From Ciborinia camelliae (lineage: Eukaryota > Ascomycota > Leotiomycetes > Helotiales > Sclerotiniaceae): DNA of 64,000 nt. The notes beneath the pieces are model-generated. The model ran no database searches, was not told the DNA's origin, and worked only from the letters and a program-made list of their open reading frames with translations. Within the stretch, counting starts at the first letter, position 1, and every line of letters begins with the position of its first letter. Where the stretch lies: positions 2,286,250 through 2,350,249 of the forward strand of contig JANPYM010000009.1 of assembly GCA_025890175.1 (NCBI GenBank), in the 5' to 3' direction. The position numbers were made by a program, and so were the translations under genes. Shown here one piece after another: positions 22,801 through 33,222 of this stretch.

Positions 22801-23272
22801 CATTTAATAATGGATATCAGACTGTGGCAACGGTCATTCAAAATTCAGATCTAATCAATCTACATGGCTTGCTAGTCGTCTACAAGATTTGGACTCGGAA
22901 GATGGCTTTCGGCCTCTTCGTCCAGTCGATATCAGCGCATCTAATATCACCAAATAGTTGGATCGTTTCTGGAACTCCTATGTGGCGCTGATCTATATGT
23001 GGGATGATACCCCGCTACCCCATACTTCGTACTCTGCGAGCCAACATTTCGTCAATGCTTACAAAAATAGCAATACACACCCTACCTGAGAATTTCGCCG
23101 ATGCAGTGATTGTTGCCAGAAAGCCTTGGGCTTGATATTTTTGGATCGATTCATTGTGGATCATCCGGGATGATCCTGAAGACTGCGAAGGAAGAGCGCT
23201 AAAATGCATGACGTTTGTCGTTTTTACTATTTCAGCGTATGTATGACTGCCATTTCTTTTCCACACTACTGC
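22800..23272 (+). pseudogene. Relic of a HET-domain (heterokaryon incompatibility) gene
   Basis: Translated on the plus strand with frame changes, the DNA gives the landmarks of the HET domain in order. First comes a pre-domain piece, WLASRLQDLDSEDGFRPL. The opening motif YVALIYMWDDT at 22979-23011 corresponds to the family's YVALSYVWGD. Then LPENFADAVIVARKPWA, an in-frame TGA, and YFWIDSLWIIRDDPED (the family's YLWIDSLCIIQDDPEDW) at about 23080-23190, followed by ALKCMTFVVFTISAYV and a further stop. Internal stops and at least one frameshift show that it cannot make the domain. Intact HET proteins trigger cell death on fusion with a non-self mycelium. The remaining C-terminal part was not recognised. 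Confidence 0.8.
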
Positions 23273-24931
23273 TAGAGGGGTTCACTATTAATTGATAATA
23301 TATCTATTTAGAATATAGGCGATATCTGCACACCTAGGCTTCCTTCCCCGCGATCTATCTACCGTCTCAGCGGCTACGGTACTTAGGACAACTTCAATAC
23401 GATAAACAACTTTATACTTAAGAATCAAGATGATTTGAAATCTGTAACCCTGGTCTCGGGATGTTGAAAGAGGCAGGAGTGTGCGTCAGGGGATAAGGGG
23501 ACGGATCTCTTTATCGGTGGGATGGGATAATATCGATGTTAGAGCCCAAACGCGGTTCCAGCGACACAAATTGAAACCCGAGAAGAGGTCACATACCCAA
23601 AAACTCCTGCCTTCGAATTTATGAACAAGTAGCACCCGATTACTACTCAAAAGCCGCACTCGCATTGCTAGCAGACACATCAGCAAAGGCCACCTCTAAG
23701 CCGGATGCGAAGACTTGAGAAGGAGATACGGATTGCCATGATAGACCATGGAGATATAACATGGAGATATCTGCCAAGTGTCCATGTCTTAATAACTCTT
23801 GGCATGTATTTGTAGAATGAATGTTCTCTCTCCATTCAATCTACCGGTTAAGATACATCCCACTGTCATCTAGACTGCAGGGCTAATCGACGGTCACATT
23901 ACTAACAAGATCAAAAATCGAAGAGCTTAATGACTTCACCAGAAAATGGCGCTTGGATATGGTGGTGGATCCGCTGCAAACGGGGTCAAATTAATCAATG
24001 AAGATGAAAAGGATGCGGCAGCTGATTTAACCGATGCCTCTAAGGATGAAGCCTAGGAGACTTCTTAGATGCCCTACCATACCTATCATAGGTACCTACG
24101 AACTCTATGTTATGTGATGGAAAGGAGCCCTCAGTTGGGAGTACCGGGAGAGAATAGCGTGATGCCACTCAGAGCAAGAAGAATACATGGCACAAAACCC
24201 GTGCGCGTCCCAAAACACATACGTATCTACATACTCTCTTACCTATCAACCCCAATATGAGCAACAAGCTCCGGCGCCAGCTGCATATCTCAGGGCTCTA
24301 TTTCTCGGCGGCAACGAAATCCCTTCTCCAACCATATCGTGAATCTGGTGGGTGAGTAGAAAGTAGGACCTAAAAAGAGTCATGAATGCATGTTCGAAAA
24401 AGGAGGCAGGAGAAGGGGGGACAGGAGAAGGATGGACAAGACAAGGAGGGACAGGAGAAGGAGGGGGATAAGGAGGAGGATTAGACAAAGACTATTGATC
24501 TATGGGATATAAAGGAATTTCTCCAGCTATTTCTGCCTTTCACACCACTTTCAGAAAACACTAGATGCATTTTCCCCTAAGTTAGAACTGTGTTTTGGGT
24601 AATCTCATCGGATGGTCTTTGATCGAGAGACTTCAATGTCAAAAATAAGCTTTATATGCTGATACTACAATCAAGTCTCTGTAGCCTATTGATGTCAAAT
24701 ATGCAGGTTTTAATTATGTATTTACATTATAGACTCTCATTAGTCCTGTCTATTGACATTGGTTGTTCATGCAGGAAATGTGAAAGAATCTTGAATTTGG
24801 GAATCTGCTAGGTGATATGTGCTAAGTTGACGGTACAGTTTGATTTACTCAAAGAACTCTGGATTGCATACAATGGAATTACCATTCATCCACAACAATC
24901 CTTTCTAAACCCCTCACAAAACCTTACCAAA
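23273..24931. other. Region with no recognisable gene
   Basis: About 1.7 kb downstream of the HET relic; it may contain more of its eroded body. A 36-codon frame at 23946-24056 (plus) begins MALGYGGGSAANG and ends in an acidic run, but it is too short to interpret. A G-rich GGACAGGAGAAGG-type repeat lies at about 24405-24480. Confidence 0.4.
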
Positions 24932-25168
24932 ATGCAGAATCAAACAATATCTTCTGCTGGAAGATGCTTTGAAACCGATACCTTGTTTTCTAATAAGCTC
25001 ACTGCGCTTTTCATCGTGGTTCTAGTCATTATCTCCATGGCTTGGGTCTACCTTAGAATCAACCGCTTTCATATTCTGACAATGAGTGCTACTAGTGGGT
25101 TTAGATATCGCCTTTTACAAAATTATTCGCCTAGTACTGATATTGACTTACAGGGCCTTCGCCGCTAG
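24932..25168 (+). CDS. Possible small membrane protein, hypothetical
   Basis: A 78-residue frame from the ATG at 24932 (context ACCAAAATGC, good for fungi) to the stop at 25166-25168; the same frame is open upstream to 24812. It has one strongly hydrophobic segment (LTALFIVVLVIISMAWVYL, about residues 24-42) flanked by polar and basic residues, which suggests a single-pass membrane protein. No family is recognised. It sits alone in a gene-poor stretch, so it may equally be chance. Confidence 0.25.
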   Translation: MQNQTISSAGRCFETDTLFSNKLTALFIVVLVIISMAWVYLRINRFHILTMSATSGFRYRLLQNYSPSTDIDLQGLRR

Positions 25169-25632
25169 GAAAGCCACTCGGATTTATAAGCTAGAAAGTG
25201 CAAGTCTTGGTTGCGAGCATATTAGATACAAATAATTGATTTTGAACGGGTTTGGAAGCTACAAGGGCCATTTACTACTGGTATGCATAGATCCAGAACC
25301 CACACTTGACTGGCATCTCACTGGTTGATAGGTTTGGTCTAATGTGGACTTGCAATGTGTCTTAAGACGTGGTTTCTTATTGATGATAATCTAATAGTGT
25401 GATCCACTCAACTCGAGTCGGGTTGGAATTACATGAAGGTAGCAAAAACTCGTTTCGCTCTGAAGAGATACCCGCAATGTGAGTGTCGCCGCATATAGAA
25501 TAATTTGGGAACTGGCAAGAAGAGTCGTATTTCTTCAAGAAACTTAGAGAATCAACTCCACGATTCTGCTGGCTTGATTGATCTCATCATCGTGTGAAAT
25601 CTGTTCTCTCCGACCTATTGCACTATGACCAT
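25169..25632. other. Intergenic stretch, nothing recognised
   Basis: About 460 bases between the possible small membrane protein and the 3' end of the minus-strand three-exon gene. No gene, RNA or repeat was seen. Confidence 0.4.
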
Positions 25633-26625
25633 TCATAAGAGAGTTCTCCTTTCATCTTTCCTCTCCTTCATAAATTCCTCCAACCATCCATACTTCTGTT
25701 CCTCCGTCACATCAATTGTCAATAACACACTGCCAGTTCTCGCCACCCATGTATGTATCTGTTGCATAAGATACCCCTTTTCTCCGATGCGCTCCTTATA
25801 AGCCCAAGTTCCGATTACTGGCACACCGGATATTGTGTTCATTTTGTCCCGAAATCTGGATTGGGACATATCCATATCCCTGGAATCCTTAAAAGGTACA
25901 CCATTCACGTCGATGGACCACTCGTATACAATAATCAACTCGCGTAGTTTGGTACATCTAGAAGTGAAAGATTTCGTGGTTAGTCTAGATAATATTAACG
26001 CACATTGGTGGGTATGTAGGGAAAGCTTTCATACGTCGTTAAAATGTTGATCAGGCAAGAGAATTCGAGCATTTTGCTTTCCTTATTGCACCTCTCTCTT
26101 GTAATAGTCAAGGTCTCGAGCGGTGCTAGAAGTGTGGCGAAATCTTCGGTCAGCCTTGGCATGAGGTCTTGATCATCCCTAGTCATATAATCTCTCAGAT
26201 TCGCCGATAGACTGTGTTCATTAATCCCCCTAAGTACTCGTTAGCCCTTGGAGTCTGCGAGTTGAAGTTGGAGATTATTACCTGAAAGATATGCTTAGGT
26301 CACGCAAGGACATGTTTGCAGTGGAAACACCGAAAAATTCGCCGGGACTCGGGAATTTGTGAACAGAATAATTATCTATATCCGCCGTTTTAACAATTTC
26401 CAGATAGAGTCTGATGGCTTTCTTGTAAATTTCTTCGTGTGCGACGCCTTCCAAGGCTTGGATGATTGAAGGCACATATGGAAAAACCAACTCGCACTGG
26501 GCGAGTGCTAACTTCGTGATGATGTACAGAACATCGTCATTCAACTTTCTGGCGTGCTTGAATACTGGCTGTGTTGAGACAGCAACGACGTTATCGCTCT
26601 GTATATCCTCCATTACAATATCCAT
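25633..26625 (-). CDS. Hypothetical protein with F-box/LRR-like pattern (three exons)
   Basis: Three minus-strand exons join in one frame: 26625-26282, 26229-26035 and 25957-25633, for 287 residues. The first intron has a GCTAAC branch point shortly before its acceptor. The second uses donor GTATGA and branch ACTAAC; the choice of donor at 26034 is forced by frame. The product begins MDIVMEDIQSDNVVAVSTQ. Its middle has regularly spaced leucine segments (SLRDLSISF, LAPLETLTI, CTKLRELIIVYEW), as in C-terminal LRR parts of fungal F-box-like proteins, and the end is charged (DVTEEQKYGWLEEFMKERK). A clear F-box was not seen. Three exons with intact frame and consensus signals argue for a real gene; function is unknown. 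Confidence 0.6.
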
Positions 26626-28325
26626 ACCCAAAATGGCTGTCGAGGACCGTTGTCGAGGGCTCGAGGGTAGATAGAAGGAAGAGTTGCAAGTAAATATGCA
26701 AATAAAAAAAACAGACAAAGCTCTCTTGCAAATTCAACTGTCTGATAAAAGTAAAGTTTGTCCCCCTGAAGACAATTTGGTTGAAAATGAACATTGAATG
26801 ATAGGCTGAGATTGGATCCGGAAGCGATAAGTTGGGTAAACTTATCCGCCCCTGACTGGGTCTGACTGGGTCTGACAGGACTAAAATTTATTGAAATCAC
26901 CCCCTGGAGACTACTTCAATGAAATTCAACCAATAATAATTTATAATTCTGCAGCTGCCTCAAAGGATACGGCTAGATCTAATCTTATTAATCAATAAAT
27001 TCCACCAGGCTCACTTTATTAGTCGTACCCCGCTAACAGCAGCCCCGCAAATCTGGAGTAATTTACCCTCGTCTTTCAAGTTTAAACACTCAACCTAATA
27101 GCGCTGAGAACCCAAGACAATCGCAATGCCATCATTCATCACATATTCCCAACAATGCTTTGTAGTAATCCCCACGCCTTCACTTACCGCATTCATTCTA
27201 TTGAAAGAACATAACCCGATAAATTTGAAAGCTCCTCATAGGCCAATACATCCATCCTCCACTCAAAGTTCCAGCACATCACAATTTGCTGATGCCATGA
27301 GCCGATGAACTTCTATGGTGTTGATTGCTTGCAGTTCCTGAAGGGTAAAGGTATGAGGAAGGTTTTGTGGCCTAGGACTGGGTCTATAACTATAAGTTCT
27401 AGTTTGAGGGGCATATATATACTTGAGCTTTGTGAAAGTTTTGGCTCTAAGGCAGTGATAGATACAATAGCAAGAGCCAACCTAGCTAATCTAGTATAGC
27501 TGGAGCTCTCTGAATCTGTAGGTAGCCCTTTCACTCTACAATGCCAGTACTCACTACACGAGGACTAAAAGATATACATTGAAAGCCTACTAGCTCAGAA
27601 CACCGATTCTGGAAACTGTTCTCTCGGGCTTTCAGATAAACCCTTAACACCATTTCTAATCTCCAGCTACACATAGACCTACTACTCACTCTAGTATTTC
27701 CTCTCGCAGTCATTCAGATGTAAGATATGCAATGCCTGCGTGACAACTCACTCTCAATTTTGTATATCTTTTAGCTATTCAGATAACTTTTTGGATTCCC
27801 ATTATGCTCTAGCTACACAAGGAGGTGCTTTGTTTCTCATGTTTAGATGTTAGAAACCTGAAGCCTGATACAGCTACTCAATGTTTCAGGTCTGCTGTTG
27901 GTCATGCGGATTATCCTCAAGGCCCACCTACAAAATAGTATTTCGCTTTTTCTTACATTTAGGTCATATACATTTAATGTTCAATACGTATTGGAATATT
28001 GGCAAAAGCCATCTTATTGCCTGCGGCTACATGCTGTGATGTCTTTAGCCCCGCTATTCGCTATTGATACTATAATTACTACCGAGAGCGCTGTGAATAG
28101 AGTGCTATGAGGCATCTAAGCCCGAGAAATCGTTCGATTCTTGAACCTAGATTCAAGCATTGAAGAGTCCATCATCTGCAATACCATCATAACCTTGCAT
28201 GACCCCTCATCAAACCCCCCGAAAGATCCCCCATTCCATCCATAGACGCTCTTTAATCTACTCGCAAACATCATCAACTTGCATCCTCCAATCTCTGATC
28301 TATGGTGGTTATCTTTCGAGTTGTA
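26626..28325. other. Region with no recognisable gene
   Basis: About 1.7 kb. The first 400 bases are the upstream region of the three-exon minus-strand gene. The rest (27100-28300) has short frames only. It may be decayed coding DNA, since conceptual plus-strand translations around 27780-27940 show peptide-like stretches broken by stops, but no family can be named. Confidence 0.4.
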
Positions 28326-29123
28326 TCATGAGGAGAGGTCTAGTTTTGTCGTCTTGTCTTCGTTACTGAATAAGCATATCTGGGTCGAGGCCTCATGAGT
28401 TGGATCTTCGAGAGTTTTGGGAGGCTCCTTTCCATTTTGTGAAAGATTTGAGGGAGCAGAAGAAACTCCCTCTTCTGGCTGAGGTAGTGGTAATGGAACT
28501 GATTCTAGAATATCCTTGACCAACGCATTCAGAGACGACATTATAAAGTATTGTCTCAAGAGAACAACTAAACCAACCTGTCCTGGAACAATAGCTTTGG
28601 TTCGAAAAGCAATGGCAAGCTTGGTTGTAACATTGCTATGACGAGCAGGGGGTGTCAAGCTGAATGAATGTCCATAGATATCATCGTTGTAAAAACGGAT
28701 CAAACTATATTTGCAACCTTGAATATCAAAGAAATCGTCAATACGCAGCGTACTCTCAAAGATGAATGAACAATCTCCAGGTCCATCATGAACACCCTCT
28801 TTGTATTGATGAATAAGTGTTGTTGTCGCTCTGTGTTTCAAATGATCAAGTAGAAAGTCAGGTCCTGTTGTTATGTTATGAGTATTGAACTCTGGCATCA
28901 GCTTGAATGCTTTGCCCAGTAATTCTCCCTCCTCGTCGCCGTCAATGTTGCCCAGTAATTCTCCCTCCTCGTCGCCGTCAATGTCGAAAACCTCCTTTCG
29001 TTTACTTTGATTCATATCTCGCCAGATTTTTTCGATTTTTGGTCCATGTAGTTCGTAATTTCTTGCAAGGATTTCATGCTGTGTCCTCACTCCTGTAACA
29101 AATTCTGGATCAGACCTGTCCAT
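28326..29123 (-). CDS. Uncharacterised fungal protein with duplicated acidic repeat
   Basis: Single-exon frame of 265 residues, starting MDRSDPEFV at 29123. The N-terminal two thirds resemble a family that I recall as widespread, mostly unnamed, in plant-associated ascomycetes. Its marks are the early YELHGPKIEKIWRDM, the later DFLLDHLKHRATTTLIHQY, and GDCSFIFES followed by YSLIRFYNDDIYGHSF. Between them is a perfect 12-residue tandem duplication, IDGDEEGELLG(N/K), encoded by a 36-base repeat at 28915-28984. The C-terminus is a low-complexity Pro/Glu/Ser tail. Other members I recall are longer, so this copy may be shortened; that is inference. No catalytic motif is seen and I do not assign a function. 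Confidence 0.65.
   Translation of the reverse strand: MDRSDPEFVTGVRTQHEILARNYELHGPKIEKIWRDMNQSKRKEVFDIDGDEEGELLGNIDGDEEGELLGKAFKLMPEFNTHNITTGPDFLLDHLKHRATTTLIHQYKEGVHDGPGDCSFIFESTLRIDDFFDIQGCKYSLIRFYNDDIYGHSFSLTPPARHSNVTTKLAIAFRTKAIVPGQVGLVVLLRQYFIMSSLNALVKDILESVPLPLPQPEEGVSSAPSNLSQNGKEPPKTLEDPTHEASTQICLFSNEDKTTKLDLSS
28915..28984 (-). repeat. 36-base tandem duplication inside the coding region
   Basis: Two adjacent, almost identical 36-base units, keeping frame, duplicate the acidic peptide IDGDEEGELLG. Near-identity at DNA level points to a recent event. Confidence 0.85.
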
Positions 29124-32100
29124 GGTTGTTGTAAATAGGTAGACTCGAATAGTTCGAATGCTACAAGCAGATTATGAACAAGTAGTATATGTATATTGAA
29201 AAGATGCATTTGTTTGTTTGAGTTGTCTCTTGACATTCTGTTTGTATATAGAGTGGGTTAGCTTTTGTTACAGCACGCGGGGTGTTTACTGTAAAGATTC
29301 ATCGATGTTTCCATTTATGTGAACATTGAATTAATGGCTTATTAGATACTACTAAGGTGGGCAGGTGCGTTATGATACTTTTTCAATGTTTGAATTTAGA
29401 TTCGACAATTGAATACTCTCTCAAGTTTTAAACCCTCATCTCATAGCACTTTTCAATATTTAAATCTAATAATAAGTTTGTCGATCAAATTGCTTACCTA
29501 CATGGCTCACAGCACTTTTTAATGTTTGAATCTGAGTTCAACAATCAAATGATCTCTTAGGCTTATATACTATATGCTCTTATTGGAGCCGTGAAGGAAG
29601 GAGTTACTCATATAATACAAGATTACATAAGCATAGTTCCATATCAGCGGGTATAATAACCCCCCTTCTTCCCCGCGCATTAGATACAAGGTAGTAGAAT
29701 GAAATTATTCCTTCCTCTCATTATAACAAAGCTCCCAATCTCTGACTACCGAGGGATGCTATGTCGATAATCACAGTATTAAAGTTGATGTTCAACTCAA
29801 GAAAATTTGTTAGTAGATGTCTGGAATCAAACTTACTCTGTGCATTAACAATACCTAGAGCTTGAAAGTTCTTTGTGTTGAGTTTAGGAGCCCCAATAAT
29901 GAACCAATCGAGGAACAAGAAACTGAGCACAGCATTATTACATCCATCCATAAGTCCATGAATGTGGCGCCTTATTTATTAAAGCATCAACAGGCTCTCA
30001 ATGATAAACAGGCTTGAGTTGCTCGATGAGATTTTAAAGAACTCTCACAGCGTTTTTATTTTACCACTGCCGCTCTGCCCATCCACAATATTTAACAGGT
30101 TATGAGATTGATAGCCTTCGCCAATGCAATGCCAATTAGCTCGTTTTGTTTTCTTTGAAGTCCTACTACCCATTTTGCTCGCCATGAGACTTGATGTAGT
30201 TTTTAAGGCTACCCGCATAGTAGAAAGAGGGACACGGTGGCTACCTACACAAAAGTGGAGTAACTGAACCAAAGAATTGTCGAACCAAAAGATAACTTGA
30301 ATCATTGAAACTCAAAGAAAGACTAGGTGACAACCAAGTTGTTACTTGCATAAAAGCGTTAGCTGAACAAAAACTGGATGATCTCCACAGAACCTTGCCC
30401 TTAGCAAAAGAGTATGTTTAATCCAAAAAGAACAATGTAAGCCCCGTTATCACTGCCGAGCATTTAGATAGGAGATGCAAGAATATAATGCTAAGCCTCA
30501 CTGCCAGTCCACAGATTTGAAGTTTCAAGAATGTGTGTGTGTGCAATGCGTGACAGGGATCAAAAATTCTTCGATCACGAATGTACTGAAGTGATTGAGA
30601 CTGAGCATCTTGGATCTTGGTAGAATTTTCGGAAAAGTGTGGCTTATTCCACGCCAAAAGTCTGTCACTATTTACCAATAGGCTTCACAGCCACGGCCAC
30701 AGTGGCGATTAACGACCCTCCAAACTGTAACTTACTCCGGTTCAAAATTTGTTTGAGTCTCATGATATAGACAGAAGTTCTGGCATAGCAATGCCAAGTT
30801 ATGATTCGAAGGAGTAGATGGAATTCATCATATGTTGGCTGATTGATGTTATTCACTAACCTGACCGGAGTTATTGCTACTTCATTGCATATAGTAATGT
30901 ATGGACTGAATCCTAAATAGACCAGCTAGGCATTCCCCAATGTACAGAAACAGTAGAAATGCCCTGGTAAGGTCTTTGACATCGTTTGCGAGGCTAGGCG
31001 TACTATACTTATTTCGAACCACGTCCCGGCTCCAGGCGAATTCCGTTCTTGGGCGTACTACCCCATAACCATAGTCATCTCGGGGTACAGAAGGAGCCTC
31101 AGAGCATAAATCAATGAGATTGATACCAGCGATGCTCATGTTGGCACGATATCTCATCTGAAACCTTGGATAATGTTTAATTGTGGTAGCAGCCAAATCT
31201 AGACGCCAACAGGATTTCAAGCTCTGGTCTTAGAAGTAGGCGGGAGAAACTTTCCCGATATATCTAGACAGAACCGTCAGTACCTGGCACCTGGAGTTCT
31301 GTTGATGAAAACTTTGCTTCTTCTCATGCTGTCATACGATTTTGTGCAATGACAATGACACATTCAGTATGAGTGTTTGAACATCAGAGTGCGAATGAGA
31401 GGCTGCAACCTTACGACCTTTTGTTTGACTTCTCAAACAGTTACACCGGAATTTCAGAAAGACTGTCTTACGATGAGGATTTTAGACTACGTTCTCTGAT
31501 GAGAAAGTATATGTACAAGAAAAGATTGCGGCCATACTCACGTGAGGACCTGTTGGGGGGTATGTACACGTGATAAATGTACTATATTGCGTGATAGCAC
31601 TTGGTTTATCTTTCGGCATGAGGTAGCCATAGTGTAAAAATAAAAAGAAGATCTCGATATCTTCAGAGGCCTTTACAAAGGAATTGGTATACGGAGGTAA
31701 ATATCATATATACAGGGGCCTCGGGTTGCATCATTGGGGGAAGACAAGGAGGTAAGAAAGCCACGGTAATGACTGCCTTCGGGTCACCATGAACTAATGA
31801 AGGGGGCCTTCCTCAACTTCCCCCAATCTCCGGGAAAGTGACAATCCATTCTTCTCATTATGTGCCGGTACTTCACACAGCTTCGAGATGGACAGCTTAC
31901 TCAATCCTAGATCGTGTAATACATGAAAGGAACAGTGCGCCTGGCGATGCATGACTGGATGAAGGAGATAAGAAGGCTTTAGTCACTTACTTTTGTGATG
32001 ATCTGAATTGACAACTTTGTGTTTTTACACTTGATCCTTCACCATCTATTACTCTTCAGCGGTAATTGAGTTGATACTTTTCGCCCGAGCTCGACAAGGC

Positions 32101-32390
32101 TGTAGAATTTCCCCACACAAAATCTTCGCTTAAAAATGGAAATTCTTGGCACGCACAACGAGCGACGAGGTCCTTCAATCCACGACGACGAGTTTGATTA
32201 CATAGGAAAGTCAAATATTCACATATGTACGTATAACATCAACAAAACCAAGCGTTGCGAAGTGCTATGCAAGATGGATCCCCTGAATTGTCGACTGACG
32301 TTTTTCCCACGATACAGAACAATCTCTCCGATCTTCCTCGAACTTTAATACCTCCCCTCACTTTTCGACGAAGGTCAAACTATAGCAATC
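29124..32390. other. Gene-poor region between the uncharacterised gene and EGD1
   Basis: About 3.3 kb. Three diverged copies of a roughly 45-base unit (TTTTCAATGTTTGAAT type) lie at 29388-29430, 29447-29492 and 29513-29560. Minus-strand frames at 30418-30678, 30668-30856 and 30882-31220 follow each other closely but could not be joined with good splice signals and show no known motif. The last 300 bases are the leader of EGD1, with a 70-codon upstream frame starting at 32136. Confidence 0.4.
29388..29560. repeat. Three diverged tandem copies of a ~45-base unit
   Basis: Copies start at about 29388, 29447 and 29513. Each has TTTTCAATGTTTGAAT (or a close variant), then a TCGAC/TCAAC-containing stretch and a CAATTGAAT- or CAATCAAAT-like end. 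Differences are mostly transitions. No coding character. Confidence 0.55.
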
Positions 32391-33222
32391 ATGGATATGG
32401 AAAAGTTGAAGAGAATGCAGGCGAGAGGTGGTGTCAGAACTGGTGAGTCCGAATCCGGTCAAAATCGTAGAATGCGCGGATGGCAGAAGAGTTGAAGAGA
32501 AGAGCTCGAGATCCAAGACCTTGGAAACTGGAGGGGCTGGTGGGCTGTCTGGCTCGCTGGCTGCGCTATACAATTTCTCTCTCGATTTTTTGAACATTTA
32601 AACGCTAACATGTGGCCCAAGGGTATGTGATAGAATCTTCCATCTTTATCTGCGACTTATTATCTGCGAATACGATTTCGAAACTTATGATTTGAGGCAA
32701 GCGCATAGCGGGGTAGCATCGGTATGCTAACAATACAACAGTGGAAAGGGAACACCAAGAAGAAAGGTTAAGAATGTCCACAAGAGCACTGGAATGGACG
32801 ACAAGAAGTTACAGACCGCCCTCAAGAAGCTTAATGTTCAACCTATCCAAGCTATCGAAGAAGTAAACATGTTCAAGTCTGATGGAAATGTTATCCACTT
32901 CGCAGCACCAAAGGGTACTGCTACCTCACATTACGAGCTACTACGCATCATACTAACGCTTTAACCAATAGTTCACGCTGCTGTTCCATCTAACACCTTC
33001 GCCATCTACGGTAACGGCGAAGACAAAGAGCTCACCGAGCTCGTCCCAGGAATCCTTAACCAACTCGGCCCTGATTCCCTTGCCTCCCTCCGCAAGCTTG
33101 CCGAGAGCTACCAATCGATGCAAAAGGCAGAAGGTGGTGAAGATAAGAAGGATGACGATGATGAGGATGATGATATTCCTGAGTTGGTCGAAGGAGAGAA
33201 CTTTGAGGACAAGGTCGAATAA
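32391..33222 (+). CDS. EGD1: Nascent polypeptide-associated complex subunit beta
   Basis: Exons 32391-32442, 32622 (one base), 32742-32914 and 32972-33222 give 158 residues. The protein forms NAC with the alpha subunit, binds ribosomes near the exit tunnel and shields nascent chains. Seen: the start [10 protein letters not shown], the ribosome-binding motif [11 protein letters not shown], the NAC domain ([38 protein letters not shown]) and the acidic tail ending [10 protein letters not shown]. Without an extra base between exon 1 and the GGKGT exon the frame breaks. The intervening 299 bases contain two full sets of intron signals (GTGAGT ... GCTAAC ... AAG, then G, then GTATGT ... GCTAAC ... 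CAG), and a one-base exon G restores GGKGTPRRK exactly. The alternative is a one-base deletion near 32442. Confidence 0.88.

Noticed and set aside
30045..31220. Series of adjacent minus frames that might be one gene
   Set aside because: I could not join them with consensus splice sites in a consistent frame and saw no known motif.
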